27,500 nucleotides of DNA from Neocallimastix lanati (nom. inval.) (GCA_016946835.1 JACVTC010000009.1:702501-730000); one strand, 5' to 3'; counted from the stretch's first letter, positions 9,591 through 22,601 are shown. Notes: a model not told the origin generated them from the sequence alone. Program-made: numbers and translations.

Positions 9591-12372
9591 TTAAACTTTA
9601 TTATCAATTCTACAGGTGTATGGAATGGAACACCAGTGTCCATCTTCAACACCCCAGTAACCACTTTGATCTTGAGTGTGGACCTTACATCTTTTACAAC
9701 ATGGATATTCATTACTGTAGTTTTTACATTGAGCTCCAGTAATACCACACCATTCATTATTTTCAATACCCCATAAATAACCTTTACTATCCGTCGTACG
9801 AACGGTAGTGGTGGCATTCTTACAACAGGAATAACCTTGACTTTCTGACCAACAATTATTTGGATCCATATCTCCATATTCAGATGTATTTGATTTGTTT
9901 TCAAAGAGACACCATTGATCATTTTCAATACCCCATTGACCATCATTATCCCTAAGAATTACCGAAGTGGTATCAAACATACAGCATGAGTAACCAGTAT
10001 TATTACAACCAGAATGACGTACTTCAGCATAAATGGTTTCAGCTTTGTAATTATTGGCATAAGGACTTTCACGGAAATCACCTGAAAAACTACAATCTAG
10101 ATTATAGCGTTGACAAGCAAAACGGAAACGTTCAATAATCCATCCCTTAAGGGCACCATAAGTAAAGTAATTATACATATAATTACCATCGACATCATAA
10201 ACTTTAGATTCTATGGTAGAAAATTCAATATTTTTAAGGAAATGTTCAAAAGTGAAATTATCTTCAGCATTGGTAATAACACGATCAACACGACCTGGAA
10301 GTCTACCAGCTTTATCTGGAGTACGATCTTCTAAAACGTAAGGAGCAAGGAAATCTCTTAATTCATCAATACGAGCTAAAATTTTGTTTGGATTGAATGC
10401 GGTTTCAAAGATTTCTTGTAAAATTCTAAGAACTTCTTCACTATTTTCATTAATATTAAGAATCTTATAGAGTGGATTAACTTTTTCATTTTCGACAACT
10501 TCTTCATTGAAAGATTTGGTAGCATTACGGAAACTGCGAGAACCAAAATTTAAATCAAAATCGTAAAGGAATGGAATCCAAAAATCTCTACCATTAGTAG
10601 TATCATGATACATATACACCACATTATTATGTTGTCTAGTAACATGATCCCAGGATCCAAAAGCATAACGAGAAACTTGCCATTTAATGTAGCTATCAAC
10701 ATCAAAGAATTCTGCTAATTCCTCACGAGTTTTAGCTTTTTCTAATTTATTAAGAAATTTAGTCCAATCTGGATCTTCAGATTTATCATTATCTTCCTTG
10801 GCATCATTATGACAGTTAAAGAAGACATTATTACCATATTGACTATCACAACTATATAAATGAGTAGTATTCTTTTCACCGTAGTTTTGTTCAATCCAAT
10901 GAGATTTGAAAGCATCTCTTACTAAGAATAAACCCATGTATTTCTGATTAAAGTAAAGCTTAGCATAGTTAGCAGAAAGAGTTGGTAAATTAATTAAACT
11001 ATATAAATCATAACCTAATTTATCTCTAATGAAAGTTGGATCAACAACTTCAGAACGTAAACGAAGATTCTTCACGCCATGGAAATCCTGACCTCCCTTA
11101 ATACTAATATTATAACCTAACTTTGAGTAATTTCTAGTAGATCTACCACCAACCTTAATTTTAATTTTCTTTACAGTTTCAACTTTACTAATAATTTTAT
11201 TTTTTATTTTTTATTTTTTTATTTTTGTATTTTATTTTTTGTTTTTTTTTTAATAAAATATTCAAAAAATTGATAAAAATATATATATATATATATATTA
11301 TTATTATTATTATTATTTATTTATTTAATAATTTAATATTATAATTGATATTATTATTGTTATATATTGTTCAGTTTAATATTATAGTAATTTAATAACG
11401 ATCGAAAGAAAATAAAATTATGATTGAAAAAAATTATAAAATAATATATATTTAATTGAAAATTGATAAAATATAAATATATAAATGATAATAAAAAGAA
11501 AAAATTTTAAATTAGTTATACTAAAAAATTCTTTTTTTTTTTTTTTTTGTTTTTTTTTTATTTTATTTATTTAATTATTTTTTATTAATATATCTATATA
11601 TATATATACATTGGAATGAATAAATAAAAATTAAAAAATAAAAAATAATATTAAATAAAAAAAAAATTTACCCATCTAATTCAAAAGTCATTGAAGCAGT
11701 TGCATCAAGCTCTTTTTGCTTAAATTTATAAAGACCATAGTTCATAGCCATAATTTTTTCTAGAGAAAGATCAGAGTGACTAACCACTAAATTTTCAAAT
11801 TCATATAAGCTAAGCTTATGATTTTTATTGTTAATAACATTTTTAACTAATTGATAATCATTTGAATTTTTCTTAATGGAATCAATATTAATATATTTCT
11901 TTTCAATAGCAATTCTTAAAGCTTCATTCAAATCAACCCAAGAAGCAGTGTAACAAGCTTCATTTCTTCTTAAAAATGTTGGACTACAATCTCTTATACA
12001 GTCATAACCGAGAATAAAGTTTTCATAATCTTCGTCAGATAAATTGACAGTAATGGTTGGAATTTTGAAATCTATAAGTTCAAAGAATTCTGGACGAGTA
12101 GTATTAGCAAGAAATTCATCATAAGCAAATGATTTCTTGATATTAACTATTTTTTTCATTATTATATTGTATGTATATAAATGAAAATAAAAAAAAAAAA
12201 TAGTAATAAAAACAATAAACATTAAAACAATACATAACAAAAAATTAGTATCATTATATATTATACCAATATATTCTTTTTATAAATAGTATTACAAAAA
12301 TTTTTAATAAAATCATCACTTACATAAAGCTACAGAAGCTAATGAAAATAATTTAAAAAAGCTTGTCTTCAT
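9591..12372 (-). CDS. Secreted CotH-kinase-domain protein with three fungal dockerins (tandem copy 2)
   Basis: Exons 12372-12324, 12146-11672 and 11187-9591 have the same lengths and phases as copy 1 and give 706 residues. Introns are 177 nt and 484 nt with GTAAGT/TAG and GTAAAT/TAG borders. Exon 1 encodes MKTSFFKLFSLASVAL, a probable signal peptide. The CotH domain keeps GSWDHVTRQHNN (352-363) and FLYDFDLNFG (381-390). Three dockerins fill residues about 568-700. The middle one (CWSESQGYSCCKNATTTVR..) is almost identical to that of copy 1, while the first differs clearly. Oddities: residues 391-395 read SRSFR where copies 1 and 3 have ARNIV, and the C-terminus (IDNKV) differs from both. Unspliced intron 1 contains an in-frame extension of exon 2 with its own ATG. 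Expected to be secreted and cellulosome-associated; substrate unknown. Confidence 0.87.
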
Positions 12373-12933
12373 TTTGTTAATTTTTTTTTTGTTGTTGTTT
12401 ATTTGTTTGTTTTATATTACTATTACTATTTTTAATATTCTATAATTATTATTATTATTATTCATTAATTTATTTTTATTTTATTATTGTATTTTAATTT
12501 TTATTTCTTTTTTTTTTTTTTTTGTTTTTGGTTTTGTTTTTGGTTTTGTTATATTTATTTAATTTTTTTATTTATTTCATTTATTTATTCTATTTATTTT
12601 TTTATTTTATTTTTTTATTTTATATTATTTAATTTTTTTTTTCTATTCTAATTAAAATTTATAATAAAGAAGTAAAATATATAAAAAAAAATATTTTTGT
12701 CTAATATATAAATATCTAACTATAAAAAATTATATCAATGAGCAATAATATAATTTTTTTTATTAATATTTTTTTTTATAAACTTTACTCTTAATTTTAT
12801 TATAAATTATTTTTATTTTTATATTTATTTTTTTTTATTATTATTATTTTTTATTAGTATTTTTTTTTTATTATATCTTTTTACAAAAAAAAAAAAAAAA
12901 AAAGGAAAAAAAAAATTAAGAGAAAGATCCCTC

Positions 12934-12941
12934 TTTTTATA
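12934..12941 (-). promoter_or_regulatory. TATA-like box of CotH copy 2
   Basis: Minus strand reads GATATAAAAAGAGGGA about 560 bp upstream of the copy 2 ATG. It is shared with copy 3 (TATATAAAAAGAGGGA) and, less exactly, with copy 1. A GGTAAATG-containing stretch just upstream of the box is also conserved. Confidence 0.5.
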
Positions 12942-13095
12942 TCAATACATTTACCAAAAAAAAAATAAAAATAAATAAATAATTAAATATATAATTATTT
13001 AATCAATTATATTTAAACTATTTTAATTATCGTTTTTTATATGGAACATGAAAGCAATATCACAAAATAAGGAATCATTTTAAATCATTTTAACT

Positions 13096-13110
13096 ATTCG
13101 TCAATCGAAT
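13096..13110. promoter_or_regulatory. 15-bp dyad upstream of CotH copy 2 (candidate factor site)
   Basis: ATTCGTCAATCGAAT has perfect 5-bp arms (ATTCG/CGAAT) around a 5-bp centre. It lies about 155 bp upstream of the TATA-like box. The dyad and about 60 bp around it are conserved in copy 3 at the same spacing. The binding role is inferred. Confidence 0.4.
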
Positions 13111-13298
13111 GGAAAGTCATAAAAAATTTTTATCATCAAAATTGCGCATCTTTTTTTTTTTTTATTTTTTAATATAAATATAAATATAAATATAAATATA
13201 TAAATAAAGGGAAATAAATTGAAATAATAATAAGACATAAAAATAAAAAATATATTAATTATTCAGTCAACATAATATACATTTATAATAAGTTAATC

Positions 13299-13422
13299 TT
13301 ACCAAATAATTTATATATATATCTATAATAATAATTGAATGTTTAAAACCAGTTAATTGTATAATATATATAGAGTATATTATTTAATATATGGATGAAT
13401 AATATAATATGTAAATATTAAT
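13299..13422. repeat. Spacer block shared by copies 1 and 2 (member B)
   Basis: Partner of 6141-6262, including the diagnostic GTTTAAAACCAGTTAATTG. It is better preserved than most non-coding DNA between copies 1 and 2. Confidence 0.75.
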
Positions 13423-13504
13423 TAAATTTATAATCAAAAAAAAAAAAAAAAAAAAATTTAAAATATAAAATTTAATTTAATATAAAAAAAAATTAATAAT
13501 AATT

Positions 13505-13890
13505 TTTTCATTATTATTTATTATTTATTATTTATTATTTATTATTTATTATTTATTATTTATTATTTATTATTTATTATTTATTATTTATTATTTATTA
13601 TTCAATTATTTATTATTCAATTATTTATTATTTATTATTTATTATTTATTATAAATTAATAAATACTCTTTTTATTATTTATTATTTATTATTTATTATT
13701 TATTATTTATTATTTATTATTTATTATTTATTATTTATTATTCAATTATTTATTATTCAATTATTTATTATTTATTATTTATTATTTATTATAAATTAAT
13801 AAATACTCTTTTTATTATTTATTATTTATTATTTATTATTTATTATTTATTATTTATTATTTATTATTTATTATTTATTATTTATTAAAG
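13505..13890. repeat. TTATTATTTA minisatellite with a 140-bp higher-order duplication
   Basis: Runs of (TTATTTA)n are interrupted by TTCAATTATTTA and then by ATAAATTAATAAATACTC. The last interruption recurs exactly 140 bp apart (13651 and 13791), which shows a tandem duplication of the whole block. Confidence 0.85.
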
Positions 13891-13986
13891 AATATGTGAT
13901 AAAAGAAAAAATAGAAAATTCCAAATTGCAAAGTTTTAATTAATTTTTATTTTTTTTTTTAACATAATGTTACACAATATTTCTCA

Positions 13987-14024
<38 letters not shown>

Positions 14025-14204
14025 AACTTTAATAAAAAAAAAATAATAAAAAAAAATAGAATTATAAATTAAATAATAAATTAAAGAATAGATTAAAAAA
14101 TATATATATATATTAAAAAAAAAAAAAAAAAAGAGAATAGGAAGAGAATACTTTTCCATTTATTAAGATTATTCACTAAACTATATAAGAAACAAAAGAA
14201 AGAC

Positions 14205-14325
14205 TCAGAACTCTTTTAAGGGAAGTTCTTTTTTTAATGATTTTGGTCCTCCAATACTGAAACATGGCTCTTTTAAAGCTAAAGTTCCTCCTATAAAGGA
14301 ATATATTATTATAATTTTATATTCA

Positions 14326-14330
<5 letters not shown>
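14205..14330. repeat. Dispersed spacer repeat, member B
   Basis: TTTTAAGGGAAGTT, GGTCCTCCAATACTGAAACA, TTTTAAAGCTAAAGTTCCTCC and a downstream TATATTCATTC match 7970-8110. Both members lie in spacers of the CotH array, so they were probably part of the ancestral duplicated unit or inserted twice. Confidence 0.6.
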
Positions 14331-14359
<29 letters not shown>

Positions 14360-14844
14360 TTTATAAAAATAAATAAAATAGGAATAAAGGAATAAAATAA
14401 AAGTTAATTTCATAAATAAAAATAGCAGAAAGTGACATTGATGAAATCTAATGATTTCGATCAAACATCAGAAAAAGTGAGAAATTCGAAAATCATATCA
14501 ATTTATTGTTAATTAACTATTTAAAAAAGAAAAATGAAAAAAGAAAAAGAAAAAGAAAAAGAAAAAAAAGTTAATAATACATAATATGAATAAATATATA
14601 AAATAAAATATATATTTTCAATTATTGATTTAATATATATATATATATATATATAATTATAAAATTTTAATTATTATAATTTTATGAATTATTATTTATT
14701 TATTTCTTTTTTAACTATGTTTTTATTTAATTTTATTCTTTTTTTTTTTTTTTTTTTAAATTTTTTTAATTTTATTTTTTATTTTATTTAATTTTATATT
14801 TTATTTTTATCTAATTCTAATTCTAATTCTAATTTTTTATTGAT

Positions 14845-14898
<54 letters not shown>

Positions 14899-15526
14899 AA
14901 AAAATTAAATATTTCATTTTCTATCTTTATATATATATGAAATATATACTTTGTATTTTAAATACATATATATATATTTTTTTAATATAGTATTATTTTT
15001 TATAAATAATTTTAATACTAAATTAAAAATAACCATATATAAAAAAATAATAAATTTGTAAATGATTTTTATATATTGTATGAGAAAATAATAACTATAT
15101 CTATTATTTCTATATTTAACTTTTTTTTATGTAATAAATATTATATGAATAATTTTTTTTCTGTATTAATTTACATACTAATTAATATTTTCATATTTTT
15201 TTTTAAAGGAAAATGAATATATATATATAATAATAAAGATAAGTGTATTTGTATTTTGTATTTATATTAATATTAATATTTATAATTTATGTTTTTTGTT
15301 TTTTTATATTTATAATTTTTTTTTTAAATATATTTAAATGAATGCATATATATATATACTTAATTTTAATTATATTTATTGATATATATATATATATTTC
15401 ATTTTAATTATATTTATTGAAATATATATAATTCATTTTATTTATATTCATTGATATATATATATATTTATTTCATTTTATTTATATTCATTGATGTATA
15501 TTTTATTTTTATGTTATTTTTATGTT

Positions 15527-15558
<32 letters not shown>

Positions 15559-15606
15559 TTTTTTTAATTATTTTCTTGCTATATTCATTCTCTTTAGAAA
15601 TTAAAA
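14331..15606. other. Intergenic DNA 3' of CotH copy 3
   Basis: A patch at 14425-14510 (AGCAGAAAGTGACATTGATG, then ATCAGAAAAAGTGAGAAATTC) is less AT-rich but has no usable frame. The rest is T-runs, TA repeats, short TTTATATTCATTGATATATA-type repeats (15360-15500) and the shared 3' flank. Confidence 0.65.
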
Positions 15607-18387
15607 TTAATCTTGTATATCCGTTCTACAAGTGTATGGAATGGAACACCAGTGTCCATCTTCAACACCCCAGTAACCACTTTGATCTTGAGTGTGGACC
15701 TTACATCTTTTACAACATGGATATTCATTACTGTAGTTTTTACATTGAGCTCCAGTAATACCACACCATTCATTATTTTCAATACCCCATAAATAACCTT
15801 TACTATCCGTCGTACGAACGGTAGTGGTGGCATTCTTACAACAGGAATAACCTTGACTTTCTGACCAACAATTATTTGGATCCATATCTCCATATTCAGA
15901 TGTATTTGATTTGTTTTCAAAGAGACACCATTGATCATTTTCAATACCCCATTGACCATCATTATCCCTAAGAATTACCGAAGTGGTATCAAACATACAG
16001 CATGAGTAACCAGTATTATTACAACCAGAACGATGTACTTCAGCATAAATGGTTTCAGCTTTGTAATTATTGGCATAAGGACTTTCACGGAAATCACCTG
16101 AAAAACTACAATCTAGATTATAGCGTTGACAAGCAAAACGGAAACGTTCAATAATCCATCCCTTAAGGGCACCATAAGTAAAGTAATTATACATATAATT
16201 ACCATCGACATCATAAACTTTAGATTCTATGGTAGAAAATTCAATATTTTTAAGGAAATGTTCAAAAGTGAAATTATCTTCAGCATTAGTAATAACACGA
16301 TCAACACGACCTGGAAGTCTACCAGCTTTATCTGGAGTACGATCTTCTAAAACGTAAGGAGCAAGGAAATCTCTTAATTCATCAATACGAGCTAAAATTT
16401 TGTTTGGATTGAATGCGGTTTCAAAGATTTCTTGTAAAATTCTAAGAACTTCTTCACTATTTTCATTAATATTAAGAATCTTATAGAGTGGATTGACTTT
16501 TTCATTTTTGACAACTTCTTCATTGAAAGATTTGGTAGCATTAACAATATTACGAGCACCAAAATTTAAATCAAAATCGTAAAGGAATGGAATCCAAAAA
16601 TCTCTACCATTAGTAGTATCATGATACATATACACCACATTATTATGTTGTCTAGTAACATGATCCCAGGATCCAAAAGCATAACGAGAAACTTGCCATT
16701 TAATGTAGCTATCAACATCAAAGAATTCTGCTAATTCCTCACGAGTTTTAACTTTTTCTAATTTATTAAGAAATTTAGTCCAATCTGGATCTTCAGATTT
16801 GTCATTATCTTCCTTGGCATCATTATGACAGTTAAAGAAGACATTATTACCATATTCACTATCACAACTATATAAATGAGTAGTATTCTTTTCACCGTAG
16901 TTTTGTTCAATCCAATGAGATTTGAAAGCATCTCTTACTAAGAATAAACCCATGTATTTCTGATTAAAGTAAAGCTTAGCATAGTTAGCAGAAAGAGTTG
17001 GTAAATTAATTAAACTATATAAATCATAACCTAATTTATCTCTAATGAAAGTTGGATCAACAACTTCAGAACGTAAACGAAGATTCTTCACGCCATGGAA
17101 ATCCTGACCTCCCTTAATACTAATATTATAACCTAACTTTGAGTAATTTCTAGTAGATCTACCACCAACCTTAATTTTAATTTTCTTTACAGTTTCAACT
17201 TTACTAATAATTTTATTTTTTATTTTTTATTTTTTTTATTTTTGTATTTTATTTTTTGTTTTTGTTTTTTATTTATTTTTTTTAATAAAATATTCAAAAA
17301 ATTAAATATATATATATATATATTATTATTATTTATTTAATAATTTAATATTATAATTGATATTATTATTATATATTGTTCAGTTTAATATTATAGTAAT
17401 TTAATAATGATTGATAGAAAATAAAATTATGATTGAAAAAAATTATAAAATAATATATATTTAATTGAAAATTGATAAAATATAAATATATAAATGATAA
17501 TAAAAAGAAAAAATTTTAAATTAGTTATACTAAAAAATTCTTTTTTTTTTTTTTTTTTTTTTGTTTTTTTTTATTTTTTTTATTTAATTATTTTTTATTA
17601 ATATATCTATATATATATATATACATTGGAATGAATAAATAAAAATTAAAAAATAAAAAATAATATTAAATAAAAAAAAAATTTACCCATCTAATTCAAA
17701 AGTCATTGAAGCAGTTGCATCAAGCTTTTTTTGTTTAAATTTATAAAGACCATAGTTCATAGCCATAATTTTTTCTAGAGAAAGATCAGAGTGACTAACC
17801 ACTAAATTTTCAAATTCATATAAGCTAAGCTTATGATTTTTATTGTTAATAACATTTTTAACTAATTGATAATCATTTGAATTTTTCTTAATGGAATCAA
17901 TATTAATATATTTCTTTTCAATAGCAATTCTTAAAGCTTCATTCAAATCAACCCAAGAAGCAGTGTAACAAGCTTCATTTCTTCTTAAAAATGTTGGACT
18001 ACAATCTCTTATACAGTCATAACCGAGAATAAAGTTTTCATAATCTTCGTTAGATAAATTGACAGTAATGGTTGGAATTTTGAAATCTATAAGTTCAAAG
18101 AATTCTGGACGAGTAGTATTAGCAAGAAATTCATCATAAGCAAATGATTTCTTGATATTAACTATTTTTTTCATTATTATATTGTATGTATATAAATGAA
18201 AATAAAAAAAAAAAATAGTAATAAAAACAATAAACATTAAAACAATACATAACAAAAAATTAGTATCATTATATATTATACCAATATATTCTTTTTATAA
18301 ATAGTATTACAAAAATTTTTAATAAAATCATCACTTACATAAAGCTACAGAAGCTAATGAAAATAATTTAAAAAAGCTTGTCTTCAT
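15607..18387 (-). CDS. Secreted CotH-kinase-domain protein with three fungal dockerins (tandem copy 3)
   Basis: Exons 18387-18339, 18161-17687 and 17203-15607 give 706 residues; introns are 177 nt and 483 nt. Exon 1 translates to the same MKTSFFKLFSLASVAL as copy 2, and introns are near-identical to copy 2, so the duplication is recent. By eye the two proteins differ at 15 positions (two in exon 2, thirteen in exon 3). Eight of the 15 fall in two patches, residues 391-395 (ARNIV) and the last six residues. The first patch is identical to copy 1, and the 3' end resembles copy 1 down to the bases before the stop. CotH motifs GSWDHVTRQHNN (352-363) and FLYDFDLNFG (381-390) are intact, as are all three dockerins. 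Likely secreted and docked to the cellulosome. Confidence 0.87.
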
Positions 18388-18924
18388 TTTGTTAATTTTT
18401 TTTTGTTTGTTTGTTTTATATTACTATTACTATTTTTAATATTTAATTATTATTATTATTATTATTATTTATTAATTTATTTTTATTTTATTATTGTATT
18501 TTAATATTTATTTCTTTTTTTTTTTTTTTTTTGGTTTTGTTATATATTTATTTAATTTTTTATTTATTTCATTTATTTCATTTATTTATTCTATTTATTT
18601 TTTATTTTCTTTTACTAATTTTATTTTTATTTTATATTATTTAATTTTTTTTTCTATTTTAATTAAATTTTATAATAAAGGAGTAAAATATATAAAAAAA
18701 ATATCTATGTCTAAATATAAATATCTAACCATAGAAAATTATATCAATAAGCAATAATATAATTTTTTTTATTAATATTTTTTTTATAAACTTTACTCTT
18801 AAGTTTATTATAAATTATTTTTATTTTTATATTTATTTTTTTATTATTATTATTATTTTTTATTAATTTTTTTTTTTATTTATTATATCTTTTTACAATG
18901 AAAAAAAAAAGGGAAAGTTCCCTC

Positions 18925-18932
18925 TTTTTATA
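18925..18932 (-). promoter_or_regulatory. TATA-like box of CotH copy 3
   Basis: Minus strand reads TATATAAAAAGAGGGA about 540 bp upstream of the copy 3 ATG, in the same context as the copy 2 box. The box is more conserved than the surrounding A/T runs. Confidence 0.5.
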
Positions 18933-19085
18933 TAAATTCAATTCATTTACCAAAAAAAAATAAAATATATAAATAAATAAATATATAATTATATAAACAA
19001 TTATATTAAAACTATTTTAATTATAGTTTTTTTAAATGGAACATAAAAGCAATAAAATAAGGAAACATTTTAAATCATTTTAACT

Positions 19086-19100
19086 ATTCGTCAATCGAAT
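19086..19100. promoter_or_regulatory. 15-bp dyad upstream of CotH copy 3 (candidate factor site)
   Basis: Identical to the copy 2 dyad and about 154 bp upstream of the copy 3 TATA-like box. Copy 1 has no equivalent at this distance (around 5897). Confidence 0.4.
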
Positions 19101-21074
19101 GGAAAGTCATAAAAAATTTTTACTCACCAAAATTGTACATCTTTTTTTTTTTTTTTTTTTTTTTAATATAAATATAAATATAAATATATAAATAAAGGGA
19201 AATAAAAGGAAATTTTAATGATTCAATCAACAGAATATAAATATTCATAATAGAACAAACTATACTAAATATTTATTTATTAATAATAATAATATATGAG
19301 TTGAATCTATTTAATATATATAAATAATTATAAAGAATAAATGTAAACCTTAAAATAATATAAAATGACAGAAATGAAATATTATTATTATAAAATAATA
19401 AAGTCGATTCTGTATATATATATATATAAAAAAAAAAAAAAAAATTTTTTTTTTATGATTGTACACCAATGGTTTATCCTATAAAATAATAATAATGTAA
19501 TTAATAATAATAATATATAAATAAAAATTAAATTGACTGCAACAATAAATAAAATAAAAAATAAAAATAAAAAAAATAAAAAAAACTTTAACATCTATCA
19601 TTTTATTAATTTTTTTTTTAACATTATGTTACACCAAATAATATATAAATTTTTTCAAAAAAAAAAAAATAATAATAATTATTCAATAAAATAAAATAAA
19701 ATAAAATAAAATTAAAAAATAAAATTAAAAAATAAAATTATAAATTATAAGATTAAAAAAAAAAATAAATTAAAAATTAATTAAATAAAATAAATAAAAG
19801 AAAAAATAAAAGAAAAAGTTTATTTATTAGTAAAATATAAAATTAAATATTCAATTAATACTTTATAAGCAAAGTATTTAATATAATATTTCTTATATAT
19901 TAAAATAAAAAATAAAAATAAAAATAAAAAAAAAGTAAAATTAAAAATAAATAATAAAGGATGAAATAAAATTCATTTTGAACTTTTGTTAAATAATATG
20001 AACTATAGTATAATTCTTTTTTTTAAATAATTTTCTTTATTATTTTTTAAATAATATTAATAAGAGAAAAAAAAAGTTTAATTTTATTATTTTCAATATT
20101 TGTTAATAATAAAGATAAACCTTTTCAACCATGAAATTGATTATTTTATATAATTAGTAATTGTATAGTTAACTATATTACCCTTTTTTTAATTAATAAA
20201 TTTTTTTTCATATTTTATTATATATATTCTATAAAAAAAAGAAAAGAAATAAAAAAAACAAATTTTTTAATAATAATATTTATAATATTTATATTTATGA
20301 TTAAAATTATTATTATTGATTTCTTTTTTTTTTTCAATTGTTTTTGTTATTTATTTATTTATTTATTTATTCTGTTTTATGATATAGTTAAAACATTTTA
20401 ATATCTTGAAATTAAAAATAATTTAACTAGTAATGAGAAAAAAAGAATTTTTTTTATTAAAACAAGCATGATTTTTATAAATCAAAAAAAAAAATTCTAT
20501 TCTGTCAATTACTGATAGATAACTGTTTACTTTTATAATTTTTTTATTTAACACAATCCTTAGCAGAATCATGTCATAAAATGATAAAAGTCAAACATGC
20601 AATATCATTAAAAAGTTAATATTAAATAAAATAAAAAAAAAAAAAGTAAAAAGATAAAAATGAGAAATTAATAATGAACATAGGAAAAAAAATATTTAGT
20701 AAAAATATAGATAATATCATTAATATTATTTAATTTTTATCATATTTTATTTATTTTTTTCTTTTTTTTTTTTTTTAATTGTTAAATTTTTATTATGTTT
20801 TATTAAAATTTATTTAATTTTTATTTAAATTTTAATAATAAACTTTAAACTCTACTAAATGATTTCAACATGTCATATCATTTTAAAATAAATGTCATAT
20901 TTAATATATCAACTATCAATATATATAACAGAATACAGAATATATATTATGATGTAACACAAAAAAATGAGAAAATAAAAGAGAGAAAAAAGAATATTCT
21001 ATTTCTTAAAAAAAAGATCTATTAATAATACTAAATTTATTAATATAATTTTATTCATTATTATTATTATTATT

Positions 21075-21720
<646 letters not shown>

Positions 21721-22588
21721 TGAATGAATAAAAATTTTAAAAATAAAAAAAAAAAAAAAAGTACAAAATTTATATAAAAGGAAATAGAAAGGTATAAAAA
21801 AAAAATAAAATTAAAAAAAACAAAAGAAAGTACAAAAAATTAAAATTTTCATTTCTTGACTTTAATCCATATTATAAGATTAAATAAAACAATAAAACAA
21901 ATAAATAAATAAATAATAATTGCAATTATAATAATTACATTTATTATATAATTATATATAATTATTTGAAATTTATATTTTACTGAAATATCTTTTGTTC
22001 CTAAGTAATAATTTTATAATTAATATTTAAATAATTGAAAAAAAAAAGGAAAAAAAATTAATTATTATTAAAATAGTTTATTTAAAGTTGCCATTAGTGG
22101 TATAATCATACTATAATATAATTATCGGATTATATTATAAAGACTGAATTTTAGTTATTTATAAAAAGTATAATATTTATTGTGGCTTTGACTTTTTTAT
22201 CTTCTTGAAAAAAAAAATAATAATAATAATAAATACTAAATAAATACTAAATGGAAATAACTATTTAAAATATAAAATAAAAATAAAGCTAAAAGGTTAA
22301 TGTATCATATATGAAACAATGAAACAGAGTAATTTTTTTTAAAAAATTTGAAATTAATACAAATTTATAAATTTATAATTAATTGAGTAATAAATAATGA
22401 GTAAATAAATAAATAATATATAATTGAATAATAAATAATTTAATAATAAATAAATAAATAATAAATAAATAAATAATAAATAATAAATTTATAATTAATA
22501 TAATTAATAAACAATAATAAATAAAAAATGTTACACAGCTTTTAATTCTATCTTATGAACAAATATTTAGCTTTATTACTAATTTTTC
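21721..22588. other. AT-rich intergenic DNA
   Basis: A/T runs and (AATAAATA)n-type repeats (about 22390-22500). A slightly less biased patch at 22080-22200 has no recognisable gene. Confidence 0.6.
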
Positions 22589-22601
22589 GATGAATGAGAA
22601 A

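Larger units (their letters stand above)
9180..19150 (-). repeat. Recent tandem segmental duplication, unit about 6.0 kb (copies 2 and 3)
   Basis: Start codons are 6015 bp apart and stop codons 6016 bp apart. Exons, both introns, the 3' flank (about 9180-9590 and 15110-15606) and the promoter region (to about 13145 and 19145) are closely similar. The spacer 13150-15100 includes satellite and a dispersed repeat and aligns poorly with the region beyond copy 3. Copy 1, about 7.07 kb away from copy 2 start to start, is an older member of the array. Confidence 0.85.
18388..21074. other. Upstream region of CotH copy 3 and beyond
   Basis: Contains the TATA-like box, the dyad and a weak match (AACATTATGTTACACC, about 19619) to the distal block of copies 1 and 2. 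From about 19700 to 21074 only A/T runs and short repeats are seen, with no gene. Confidence 0.65.

Noticed and set aside
9578-9946. 122-residue minus-strand frames overlapping dockerin DNA here and at 15594-15962, with similar frames at 2466-2813 and 27217-27471
   Set aside because: Shifted frames of the dockerin repeats. Their similarity to one another follows from the real dockerin coding frames, which carry the CysCys and WG.EN..WC signatures.
13505-13890. CRISPR-like regular repeats
   Set aside because: Units are short AT-only slippage repeats without unique spacers, in a eukaryotic genome.
13959-14159. Phe/Leu/Ile/Tyr-rich small frames in A/T runs (also 176-361, 18494-18757, 19388-19594, 23660-23884, 24878-25066 and 27033-27308)
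   Set aside because: Composition is dictated by T/A homopolymers and TA repeats. There are no domain features and no conservation between the duplicated units.
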